A DNA stretch of 64,000 bases from JANQEU01 sp965242805. GTDB lineage: Bacteria > Bacteroidota > Bacteroidia > Cytophagales > Cyclobacteriaceae. Below the pieces are notes generated by a model, which worked only from the letters and a program-made list of their open reading frames with translations, had not been told where the DNA came from and ran no database searches. A program made the position numbers and the translations under genes. The stretch covers positions 62,001-126,000 of the forward strand of contig CBDETD010000002.1 of the NCBI GenBank assembly GCA_965242805.1. The letters are read 5' to 3'. This document shows positions 8,518-15,720 of this stretch, piece after piece (position 1 is the first letter of the stretch; every line of letters begins with the position of its first letter).

Positions 8518-8989
8518 AACGAGTCCATTGGTTTGCCTGATTATTTCATTGTTCAGTTTGGCTACTGGTAAATTAAAGTTGACAGATTTATACGTCAACA
8601 AAACCGTGATCATGAATGATGATAGCAAGTATAAAATATTCAGACATGTGACCATTAAAAATGCTCAAGATGATACTAAAAGCGCAGTATTTATTGTAAG
8701 CTTCAAATTTGCCCGCTTATCCCATAAAGCAAATAAAATAGCTTCCATTGTTCCCATGTTGTTAATTACAGGATTTTCAGGATTTGAGAAGAAAATATAT
8801 GCAGTTAACCCTGAAACCGGTTATTGGCAAGGTATGTATCAGTGGAAATCTTTAAAGGATCTTGAAGCATATAAGAAGTCCTTTGTTTTCAAGATGATGA
8901 ATAAAAGAGCTATCAAGGGATCTATCAATTCTTTTGAAATGGAAAATGAAAACTTATTAAATTATATCGAAGCATGTATGTTAAAATGA
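8501..8989 (+). CDS. YdhR-like dimeric alpha/beta barrel protein
   Basis: A 162-residue protein whose second half (FEKKIYAVNPETGYWQGMYQW, then SLKDLEAYKKSF) resembles the YdhR-like small monooxygenase fold, a dimeric alpha/beta barrel. The first 25 residues are hydrophobic and may be a membrane anchor or signal. An internal ATG at 8612 would give a shorter soluble form. The ATG at 8501 overlaps the upstream reductase by 17 bases, which favours coupled expression. Assignment is by pattern and only moderately sure. Confidence 0.55.
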   Translation: MTTKFRTSPLVCLIISLFSLATGKLKLTDLYVNKTVIMNDDSKYKIFRHVTIKNAQDDTKSAVFIVSFKFARLSHKANKIASIVPMLLITGFSGFEKKIYAVNPETGYWQGMYQWKSLKDLEAYKKSFVFKMMNKRAIKGSINSFEMENENLLNYIEACMLK

Positions 8990-9168
8990 AATATCGAGTA
9001 TTCGGAAAGAGTATTGTTAGTAAACTACTTTCCGGTGTGAGGCATAATTTACAATGCGCAGCATGATTGAAACCTTTGCATCAAACTTGATATGACTCAC
9101 TTCATAGTTGATAAGTCTGGCAAGGCTTCACCGGCGAACTTTATATAATTAATCAAAAAGATCAGGTC

Positions 9169-9600
9169 ATGAAAAGAACGTTTAAAATTTTAACTACTTT
9201 CAATTCAATACTTGCATTTGTTTCAGGACTTGCTTGTATGCTGATACCAACCCAACTTCTTGCTAACTATGATGTTACCCTAAGTGCTATGGGAATTGTG
9301 ATCTATCAATTTTGGGGGGCTTCACTACTAGGAATTGGGCTATTCTCCTGGTTCGTTAGGAATTCTGATGAGTTGGTTTTACTGAGAAGATTTGCATTGG
9401 TCTTGTTTATCACAAATGCCCTTAATACCATATTTGCAATTAGGGGCCAGTACGCAGGAGCAAATGCCTCGGGGTGGTCTACCGTAATGATCTTTCTAAT
9501 ATTAGCATTGGCTTTCGGGATATTAGTAATTAATTTATTTCTAAGTCGTGAGCCAGCTCACCTTCCAAAGGAAACAGACGTTACTCAGGATAAAACATGA
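9169..9600 (+). CDS. Four-helix membrane protein, unknown
   Basis: A 143-residue inner-membrane protein with four hydrophobic helices at about 8-28, 45-65, 75-95 and 105-128, joined by short loops, with a charged tail. It resembles small uncharacterised membrane families such as DUF4345-type proteins, but I cannot confirm the family. It lies 79 bases ahead of the NmrA-like gene that follows and may share its transcript. No catalytic residues stand out. Confidence 0.55.
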   Translation: MKRTFKILTTFNSILAFVSGLACMLIPTQLLANYDVTLSAMGIVIYQFWGASLLGIGLFSWFVRNSDELVLLRRFALVLFITNALNTIFAIRGQYAGANASGWSTVMIFLILALAFGILVINLFLSREPAHLPKETDVTQDKT

Positions 9601-9678
9601 GGAAATGCCTTGTGGTGGAACTCTCTCCCTGCGAAATTGGGATCGTTTAGAACAAGGACATCGCAAAAGAAAATGCTC

Positions 9679-10524
9679 ATGAAAACAATACTCGTCATTG
9701 GGGGTACGGGTATGCTTGGAAAGCCTGTAGCACAAAAACTAAAAGAAGAATTTAAAGTACGTCTCCTTGTCAGAGATCCGGATAAGGCCAAGGGTCTGTT
9801 GGGTGAGGACTATGACTTCGTTCCTGGCGATCTATTTGATGAATACAAGCTGAACAACGCGCTTTCCAATGTGGACGGTGTACATATCAATTTGTCTGGA
9901 GAGAACGAAATGGAGGGTGTCAAAGCCATTGTCAAAGCGGCGAATAGCAAAAACATCAGGAGGATATCGTACATATCCGGGTCAAATGTGTGTGAAGAAA
10001 CCCTTTGGTTTCCTATTGAAAAAAGGAAGTATGACGCAGAACAGGAGATAATTAAAAGTAGCATTCCTTATACAATATTCAGAGCAACCTGGTTCATGGA
10101 ATCTTTGCCATTGTATGTGAGGGGTAAACGCGCCTCAATGGTCGGCAGTAATCCAAAACCGTTTCATTTTGTGGCTGCTAATGACTATGCCAACATGGTA
10201 TTAACAGCATATCAAAAGCAAGAGGCAGCAAACAAGATCCTCTACATTCACGGGCCGGATGGATGGCAATTCAAACAGGCATTGGAACAGTATATTAAAG
10301 AAATACACCCGGAAATCAAGAAAGTTGGTACGGTACCGTACTTTGTTTTAAACATGATGGGTATCCTCACCGGCAATAAGATGTTGAAACATGTTGTCGG
10401 GCTAATGAAATTTTTCGAAAAGGTGGGTGAGTTGGGGGATCCGTCCGAAGCGAACCAATTATTGGGAGCACCCAAAACAACATTTGAAGAATGGATAGAA
10501 GTGCAAAAGGAAATAAGAAAGTGA
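9679..10524 (+). CDS. NmrA-like NAD(P)-binding protein
   Basis: A 281-residue atypical SDR. The Rossmann motif GGTGMLG lies within the first 13 residues, followed by RLLVRDPDKAK, a signature of the NmrA/TMR-like group. I chose the ATG at 9679, which places the family-consensus MKTILVIGGTG at the N-terminus; an ATG two codons earlier (9673) is possible, and a 69-base upstream extension carries no domain. It is the second NmrA-like protein in 3 kb but differs clearly from the one at 7615. It overlaps the next gene by four bases. Confidence 0.77.
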   Translation: MKTILVIGGTGMLGKPVAQKLKEEFKVRLLVRDPDKAKGLLGEDYDFVPGDLFDEYKLNNALSNVDGVHINLSGENEMEGVKAIVKAANSKNIRRISYISGSNVCEETLWFPIEKRKYDAEQEIIKSSIPYTIFRATWFMESLPLYVRGKRASMVGSNPKPFHFVAANDYANMVLTAYQKQEAANKILYIHGPDGWQFKQALEQYIKEIHPEIKKVGTVPYFVLNMMGILTGNKMLKHVVGLMKFFEKVGELGDPSEANQLLGAPKTTFEEWIEVQKEIRK

Positions 10525-11219
10525 TCTCACCTCGGAAAATTGCCACAATTACTGGCATCCTTTTCATAATCGCAACTTTTTTTCTTTTCATCGGAGAGGC
10601 ATTTTATAAGCCTATTCTAACTGCTGACAACTACCTTGAAATGGCACACCCCCAAAGGAACACGTTGATATTGGGTGTCCTCCTGGAATTTATCTGTGTG
10701 TTGGCCATGCCATTGATCCCGGTGTTTCTGTTTCCATTACTCAGGAAGTTCAATGAACCTTTGGCGTTGGCATACCTGGTTTTTCGTTTTTTCGAGGGGA
10801 TTATATTGATCGCAGTTGCCGAAGTGAATAAGCTATCATTGATCAATCTCAGTGAACAATATCTTAATGGGGGAAATCAGGAAATTCTCGAGCAAGCAGG
10901 TATCATTATCCAATCAATGAACTATTGGGCAGACACTACCGGAATGGTGTACAACCTGATATTCATTATTGGCACATATGTGATAAATATCATTTTTATA
11001 AAAACAAAACTCATCCCTCGATTTATTTCGATCTGGGGTTTAATTGGTGCCTCAACATTGTTTATTGCAGTAATACTTTCTGTTTTTTCCACCATTTCCA
11101 CTTCCATGGAGATTGTATTGATCATCCCGATCGCTGTTCAGGAAATGGTGATGGCACTTTGGTTGATCATCAAAGGATTTAATCCCTCAATTATTTCAAG
11201 TATCTCGGACCAACATTGA
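10521..11219 (+). CDS. DUF4386 family membrane protein
   Basis: A six-helix integral membrane protein matching the DUF4386 pattern (SPRKIATITGILFIIATF at the start, then a PLIPVFLFPLLRKF segment). Function of the family is unknown. Two starts are possible. I prefer the GTG at 10521, which overlaps the upstream stop as GTGA and has AAGGAAAT seven bases ahead. An ATG at 10491 would add ten residues and a 34-base overlap. It sits between an NmrA-like gene and a serine hydrolase. Confidence 0.7.
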   Translation: MISPRKIATITGILFIIATFFLFIGEAFYKPILTADNYLEMAHPQRNTLILGVLLEFICVLAMPLIPVFLFPLLRKFNEPLALAYLVFRFFEGIILIAVAEVNKLSLINLSEQYLNGGNQEILEQAGIIIQSMNYWADTTGMVYNLIFIIGTYVINIIFIKTKLIPRFISIWGLIGASTLFIAVILSVFSTISTSMEIVLIIPIAVQEMVMALWLIIKGFNPSIISSISDQH

Positions 11220-11226
11220 AATCATC

Positions 11227-12396
11227 ATGAAAAAGATATCTCTACTTCTTTTCATTTCAATCTGCTTTATACTCAGTTGTGCTCAGGATTACTCAGGGCA
11301 ATACACTTATAAAATTCCAAAAGATCTCGGGGATGGAATTCTGGTAGGATCCATACGGGAGGTTGGAATTGATCAAAGTCTGATTGGGAATGCTGTTGAA
11401 AGAATTAGAAAGGGGAAATATGGTGAAATACATTCCCTGTTGATCTACAGAAATGGCAAAATGGTAGTTGAGGAGTATTTTCCTGGCCATAAATATCAAT
11501 GGGACGCACCAGGTCATTATTCGAACTTATTAAACTGGGATCCGAATATTCCCCATAATGTTCATTCCGTTACCAAAAGTATTACCTCAGTATGTATTGG
11601 AATAGCCATTGACAAAGGCTTTATAGAAAGTGTCAACCAATCAATCTTTGAATATCTGCCGGATCATCAAATGTACCGATCAGATGGCAGAGAGAATATC
11701 ACCATTGAACACCTACTGACCATGACATCAGGACTTCCCTGGTACGAATGGGGGTCTCCATACAGCAGTAATGAGAATCCAATTATTGCGGTTTGGTTTC
11801 AGGATAAAGATCCGGTGAGTTTTACTTTGGAAGCCCCTTTGAAATACGAACCAGGTACACGTTATTCTTACTATGGTGGGTCACAGGTGGTACTTGGTGA
11901 AATCATAAGGCATTCTTCAGGTAAGTACATCGACCAGTTTGCCAGGGAATACCTCTTTGATCCGTTGGGGATTGATTCAGCAGACTGGACAGTTCGTTAT
12001 CCTGATGGAACGATTGAATGTGCCGGCAGTTTGCGACTTACTCCCAGATCCATGCTCAAGATTGGTGTAACTTTTATTAACAAAGGAGAATGGAATGGAG
12101 AGCAAGTTGTGTCTACTGATTGGGCATCGAAATCAGCTACGAATTATCGTGAATTTAGTATTGATGTTCCGGGAACAGACGGAAAAAATCTTGGATATGG
12201 TTATTCGTGGTGGATTCCTACCTTCAAAGCAGGAGATAAGGAAATAAAAGCCATCGAAGCTGGAGGCTGGGGAGGACAAAAGATCTTTGTCATACCAGAC
12301 CTGAAAACGGTCGTAGTATTCACTGGAGGCAATTACACTTCCAAAACCAAGCAGTTCACGATTATGAAGCAGTTTATTGTACCGGCTTTATTTTAG
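11227..12396 (+). CDS. Beta-lactamase-fold serine hydrolase lipoprotein
   Basis: A 389-residue class C beta-lactamase/esterase-type hydrolase, exported and lipid-anchored. The lipobox ILSC places the lipidated Cys at residue 18. The catalytic SxxK is at 114-117 (SVTK) and the second motif tyrosine lies in RYSYYGG at 212-218. The third motif position carries GGWGGQ near residue 348 instead of the classical KTG/HxG. Such proteins are peptidases, esterases or transesterases more often than lactamases. It starts 7 bases after the DUF4386 gene, so they are probably co-transcribed. A stem-loop element follows the stop. Confidence 0.85.
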   Translation: MKKISLLLFISICFILSCAQDYSGQYTYKIPKDLGDGILVGSIREVGIDQSLIGNAVERIRKGKYGEIHSLLIYRNGKMVVEEYFPGHKYQWDAPGHYSNLLNWDPNIPHNVHSVTKSITSVCIGIAIDKGFIESVNQSIFEYLPDHQMYRSDGRENITIEHLLTMTSGLPWYEWGSPYSSNENPIIAVWFQDKDPVSFTLEAPLKYEPGTRYSYYGGSQVVLGEIIRHSSGKYIDQFAREYLFDPLGIDSADWTVRYPDGTIECAGSLRLTPRSMLKIGVTFINKGEWNGEQVVSTDWASKSATNYREFSIDVPGTDGKNLGYGYSWWIPTFKAGDKEIKAIEAGGWGGQKIFVIPDLKTVVVFTGGNYTSKTKQFTIMKQFIVPALF

Positions 12397-12419
12397 AAAC
12401 AACCTCCGTAGGGTTCCAT

Positions 12420-12560
12420 GACTCCCTCAAAAAAGGCTGTCACATCGAACGAAGAGAGATGACTATACATGTGTTTGGTAACCTATTCGCATGGAAGGTT
12501 GTCAAAACACTTTTGAATAGTTCTCTCCAAAGTCGAGAAGACAGCTTTTTTGAGGGAGTC
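12420..12560 (+). repeat. Long inverted-repeat element, copy 1
   Basis: The ends are near-perfect inverted arms: GACTCCCTCAAAAAAGGCTGTC at 12420-12441 and its partner at 12540-12560, differing by one extra G. Inside, GAGAGATGACTAT pairs imperfectly with ATAGTTCTCTC, and a small inner stem uses GGTAACCT with AGGTTGTC. The A6/T6 runs flanking the outer stem would let it terminate transcription in both directions. It begins 24 bases after the hydrolase stop. Confidence 0.72.
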
Positions 12561-12565
12561 AACAT

Positions 12566-12688
12566 AAAAAAGCTGCCACATCGAACGAAGAGAGATGACT
12601 ATATATGTGTATGGTAACCTATTTGCTTTAAGGTTATCAAACTACTTGTAGTTACTGCCAGATGGCGGTTCGAGAAGACAGCTTTTTT
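12566..12688 (+). repeat. Long inverted-repeat element, copy 2
   Basis: Five bases after copy 1 a second copy starts with AAAAAAGCTGCC (12566-12577) and ends with GACAGCTTTTTT (12677-12688). The first ~75 interior bases match copy 1 closely (ACATCGAACGAAGAGAGATG and on through GGTAACCTATT), while the right-hand interior has diverged. Same orientation as copy 1. Confidence 0.7.
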
Positions 12689-12703
12689 AGGACTGTAGAA
12701 TAA

Positions 12704-12748
12704 AAATACCTGTCGCTGCGGTTCATATCCACACGAACCGGGGTATTT
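12704..12748. terminator. Nested hairpin, possible terminator
   Basis: AAATACC (12704-12710) pairs with GGTATTT (12742-12748), and inside it CGGTTC (12719-12724) pairs with GAACCG (12735-12740). It is independent of the repeat family just upstream. There is no long T-tract, so termination is only a possibility. Confidence 0.4.
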
Positions 12749-12870
12749 GAATAACCTACCGTCTATGTCAAGAAAACGGAAGTTGGTCATCGATTACCTG
12801 ATCACTGTCCATTTCCGGAAACTATTTTCACGGTTTACGTCAATAATTATACACCACTTGATCTACCATT

Positions 12871-14364
12871 ATGATTCGATTTCAATCACTTGTCATTCTT
12901 ACGTTTCTATTTTCACTCAAAATTTCAGCTCAGGACAAATCCATTTTTGAAACAGTGATGGATGGAGAAATTGCTACAGATGCTGGAGAATCAAGGGGAG
13001 TGGCATGGGGCGATTATGACAATGATGGAGATCAAGATCTTTATGTAGCCAATACCGGTGGACAAGTCAATGTGTTTTATCAAAATGAAGGTAACGGGAA
13101 ATTCACGAAGGTATCAGAGTTATCAAGTGGAGGGTTGGCCAGTGTTGTCTATCGTGGAGATAATTCTCAGGGAGTGAACTGGGTTGATGTCGATAATGAT
13201 GGCTTCCTCGATTTGTTTGTGGTTAGTAGAGGTAATGACCCTAGCAGGCTTTTCAGGAATATCGGAGGAGAGAGATTTGAAATGTTGACATCCGGCCCAT
13301 TAGTAGAAGACAGTGTCAGTGCATCAGTAGCGTGTTGGGCCGATATTGAGGGAGATGGAGATCTGGATGTTTTCCTGGTGGGATATAGATCCAATCCAAA
13401 TGTTGTTTATGAAAACCTGGGGAGTATGTCATTTCGCTGGGTTTCGAATAGCCCATTAAACTCTGGAAGAGGTGAAGCAAGGGCATGTGCCTGCGGAGAT
13501 GTAAATGGTGATCGCTTACCTGAATTTTATGTTGCCAATGCACGACAACCAAACTTATATTTTATAAACCGGGGAAATTGGGAGTTTGAGAGGATCAAAG
13601 AAGGTCATGTGGCCACAGATGTTGGCTATTCATATGGTGTTTCCTTCGCTGATTATGATGATGACGGAGATCTTGACCTGTTTGTAGCCAACTTCGATAA
13701 GGTAAATGCACTTTATAAGAATGACGGTCATGGGAATCTGGATTTGATCAAAGAAGGGAATATTGTGACAGAAACTGGTGGTGCTTCCAAAGGTCATTCC
13801 TGGGGAGATTACGACAATGATGGAGATCTTGATCTATATATCGGAAATGGCACCTATGGACCGAATATGCAAAATTTCTTCTACCTGAATAAAGGTGATG
13901 GAACCTTTTCCAGAAAATTCGGAGAAGAAGCTGTCAACCATGCGGATACTTCAGCCGGAGTAGCTCATGGGGATTATGATAATGATGGAGATCTTGATCT
14001 ATTCGTTGCGAATTGGGGTGGGAGTAATGAGATCAATAAATTTTATGTTAATCAAACTTCCGGCAAGAATTGGATCAAACTTTTACTGAGAGGCACGGAC
14101 TCAAATCGATTTGCGGTGGGATCAAAGGTAGAGCTTTCTGTTACACGTAATGGTGTGCCATACCATATGTACAGGTGGATTTATCCTGTCACCGGGTATG
14201 GTAGCCAAAATAGCTATGAAGTACATTTTGGTTTGGGAGATATCAGGAATGTGGAGTTGATATCCATAACATGGCCTTCTGGTCAAGTAAATAGTCATGA
14301 AAACCTGCAAGTCAATCGAAGCTACGTTGTAGAAGAATCTGGAGAAATAGTTGAAAGAGACTAA
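12871..14364 (+). CDS. FG-GAP/VCBS repeat protein with ASPIC/UnbV domain
   Basis: A 497-residue exported protein. After a signal peptide (1-20, ending ISAQ), six or more FG-GAP/VCBS-type repeats carry calcium-loop-like cores such as DYDNDGDQDLYVAN, DVDNDGFLDLFVV and DYDDDGDLDLFVAN, predicting a beta-propeller. Residues about 395-490 match the ASPIC/UnbV domain (GSKVELSVTRNG, then ITWPSGQVN). Such proteins are usually cell-surface or secreted carbohydrate-binding or adhesive proteins. It ends in a 4-base tail-to-tail overlap with the cyclase gene on the other strand. Confidence 0.85.
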   Translation: MIRFQSLVILTFLFSLKISAQDKSIFETVMDGEIATDAGESRGVAWGDYDNDGDQDLYVANTGGQVNVFYQNEGNGKFTKVSELSSGGLASVVYRGDNSQGVNWVDVDNDGFLDLFVVSRGNDPSRLFRNIGGERFEMLTSGPLVEDSVSASVACWADIEGDGDLDVFLVGYRSNPNVVYENLGSMSFRWVSNSPLNSGRGEARACACGDVNGDRLPEFYVANARQPNLYFINRGNWEFERIKEGHVATDVGYSYGVSFADYDDDGDLDLFVANFDKVNALYKNDGHGNLDLIKEGNIVTETGGASKGHSWGDYDNDGDLDLYIGNGTYGPNMQNFFYLNKGDGTFSRKFGEEAVNHADTSAGVAHGDYDNDGDLDLFVANWGGSNEINKFYVNQTSGKNWIKLLLRGTDSNRFAVGSKVELSVTRNGVPYHMYRWIYPVTGYGSQNSYEVHFGLGDIRNVELISITWPSGQVNSHENLQVNRSYVVEESGEIVERD

Positions 14365-15455
14365 GACACCAATGTTAGAACAGGTACTTTCTCCAACTTG
14401 CCCTTTAAGTTCAATTCTCCTAATTCTTTGAATATATCATGCCCCAATATGGGTTTGACCAGATCTCCAAGCTTTTTTGAGATCAGGATCTCAACACCCA
14501 ACTCATTGCATTTGGCCTGAATACGGGAGGTGGTATTAAGCACATCTCCGGAATAAACTATGTCACGCTTTATACTTCCGATCTCACCAGCAACTACATG
14601 GCCGACGTGAATTCCGGCTTTGAATTGGGGAGCGTGACCGTATTTCTCCTTGAAGTAGGTCTCGTTTTCATTTAAAGTTTTCTTAACCGCATTATAACAG
14701 AGGATACATTTCGCATGATCATGACCTTCTTTTTTCTTCCAACTTATCACGATCTCATCACCAACATATTGGTAGATTTCACCATTCGTGTCAAGAATGG
14801 GCGTGGTTACTGTTTTAAAAGTGTCATTTAAGAAGTTGAAATACTGCTCCTCACCGAGTTCCTCCGCGATGGTGGTAGCGGATTTGAGGTCCATGAACAT
14901 GAATATTCGCTCTTCTCGCTGAGGATGGAAATATCTACCTCTTAGAAAAGCCTGAAATATCCCAGGACCAAATTTATCCCTGATCAATAGCACTAACATG
15001 GTCGCGAGCATAATAACCAACCAGTAGACTATATTGGGAAGTGCTGTAGGATTGATAAGAATCAAGCCCGTAGCTTTGAAGGTCTCACTGGAGGGTAGTG
15101 GTCCTTGACCAATTTGGGAAAATAGCCAAACTGTGACAAAGGTCAAGGTCACATAAATAACTACATAAGAAAAAACAATGTAAATGATAGCATTAAAAAA
15201 TGCTTTGTTTCTGAGCCAATTTTCCCAGATAGATACAAGGAGGGTACCTCCAACTAGACCTCCTGCTATTGCCGAAAAAATCACTCCCTTAAGATAATCC
15301 CACGGGTTGTAGGATTGATCAATGCAACCTTCATTTATTAGCAAACTATAGTTATCTAAGTATTGGTGAAATGCTATGATCAGCCACGCGAAAGTGATCC
15401 AAAAGACCATTGTGATCTTACTTTTGAATGAGGTTGAAATGGTGATGCTTTTCAT
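14361..15455 (-). CDS. Membrane adenylate/guanylate cyclase
   Basis: A class III nucleotide cyclase of 364 residues that should make cAMP or cGMP. Four to five membrane helices fill the N-terminal half. The catalytic domain occupies roughly residues 180-355, with the first metal-binding Asp in FMFMDLKSAT, the second in YVGDEIVISW, and the transition-state region DIVYSGDVLNTTSRIQ containing the conserved Asn and Arg. I chose the ATG at 15455; a GTG at 15509 would add 18 hydrophobic residues but begins inside a hairpin repeat. Specificity for ATP versus GTP is uncertain. The stop overlaps the convergent gene. Confidence 0.82.
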   Translation of the reverse strand: MKSITISTSFKSKITMVFWITFAWLIIAFHQYLDNYSLLINEGCIDQSYNPWDYLKGVIFSAIAGGLVGGTLLVSIWENWLRNKAFFNAIIYIVFSYVVIYVTLTFVTVWLFSQIGQGPLPSSETFKATGLILINPTALPNIVYWLVIMLATMLVLLIRDKFGPGIFQAFLRGRYFHPQREERIFMFMDLKSATTIAEELGEEQYFNFLNDTFKTVTTPILDTNGEIYQYVGDEIVISWKKKEGHDHAKCILCYNAVKKTLNENETYFKEKYGHAPQFKAGIHVGHVVAGEIGSIKRDIVYSGDVLNTTSRIQAKCNELGVEILISKKLGDLVKPILGHDIFKELGELNLKGKLEKVPVLTLVS

Positions 15456-15503
15456 AGTACTGGGCTTTAGGGAGCTTAGTAAAAATACTGAAAGAACAAT
15501 CAA

Positions 15504-15532
15504 TGTCACACTGAGGCACTCGAAGTGTGACA
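15504..15532. repeat. Stem-loop TGTCACAC/GTGTGACA
   Basis: TGTCACAC (15504-15511) and GTGTGACA (15525-15532) are perfect inverted arms, with an inner GAG/CTC stem extending the hairpin. It lies just upstream of the cyclase gene. Its text resembles hairpins commonly scattered in Bacteroidota intergenic DNA; that comparison is from memory. Confidence 0.6.
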
Positions 15533-15535
15533 GAT

Positions 15536-15555
15536 AAAAAAGCTGTCACATCACC
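15536..15555. repeat. Partial end of the inverted-repeat element
   Basis: AAAAAAGCTGTCACATC at 15536-15552 reproduces the left end of the long element but has no matching right end before copy 3 begins, so it is a truncated copy. Confidence 0.5.
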
Positions 15556-15570
15556 TAAATAAAGCTTACC

Positions 15571-15693
15571 AAAAAAAGCTGTCTTCTCGACTTTGGAGAG
15601 AACTATTCAAAAATGGTGCGAGGCTCTTTCAAGCAAAGGAGGTATCTAACTCCTGAATAGTCATCTCCCTATGGTCGATGTAACGGCTTTTTT
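15571..15693 (-). repeat. Long inverted-repeat element, copy 3
   Basis: This copy is inverted relative to copies 1 and 2: AAAAAAAGCTGTCTTCTCGA and GGAGAGAACTATTCAAAA match the reverse complement of copy 1, and the far end reads ATAGTCATCTCCC, then CGATGTAACGGCTTTTTT. Read on the minus strand it directly follows tex, so all three copies have the same orientation relative to the gene they follow. The inner ~40 bases are unrelated to copy 1. Confidence 0.68.
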
Positions 15694-15720
15694 AGGTAGG
15701 CTTGTCCGGAGGTTTCCTTT

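Larger units (their letters stand above)
12397..12870. other. Intergenic region with three tandem stem-loops
   Basis: This 474-base gap contains two copies of a long inverted-repeat element (12420-12560 and 12566-12688) and a third, unrelated nested hairpin at 12704-12748 (AAATACC/GGTATTT enclosing CGGTTC/GAACCG). The remaining 120 bases before the next ATG show nothing I can name; they presumably carry that gene's promoter. Confidence 0.6.
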
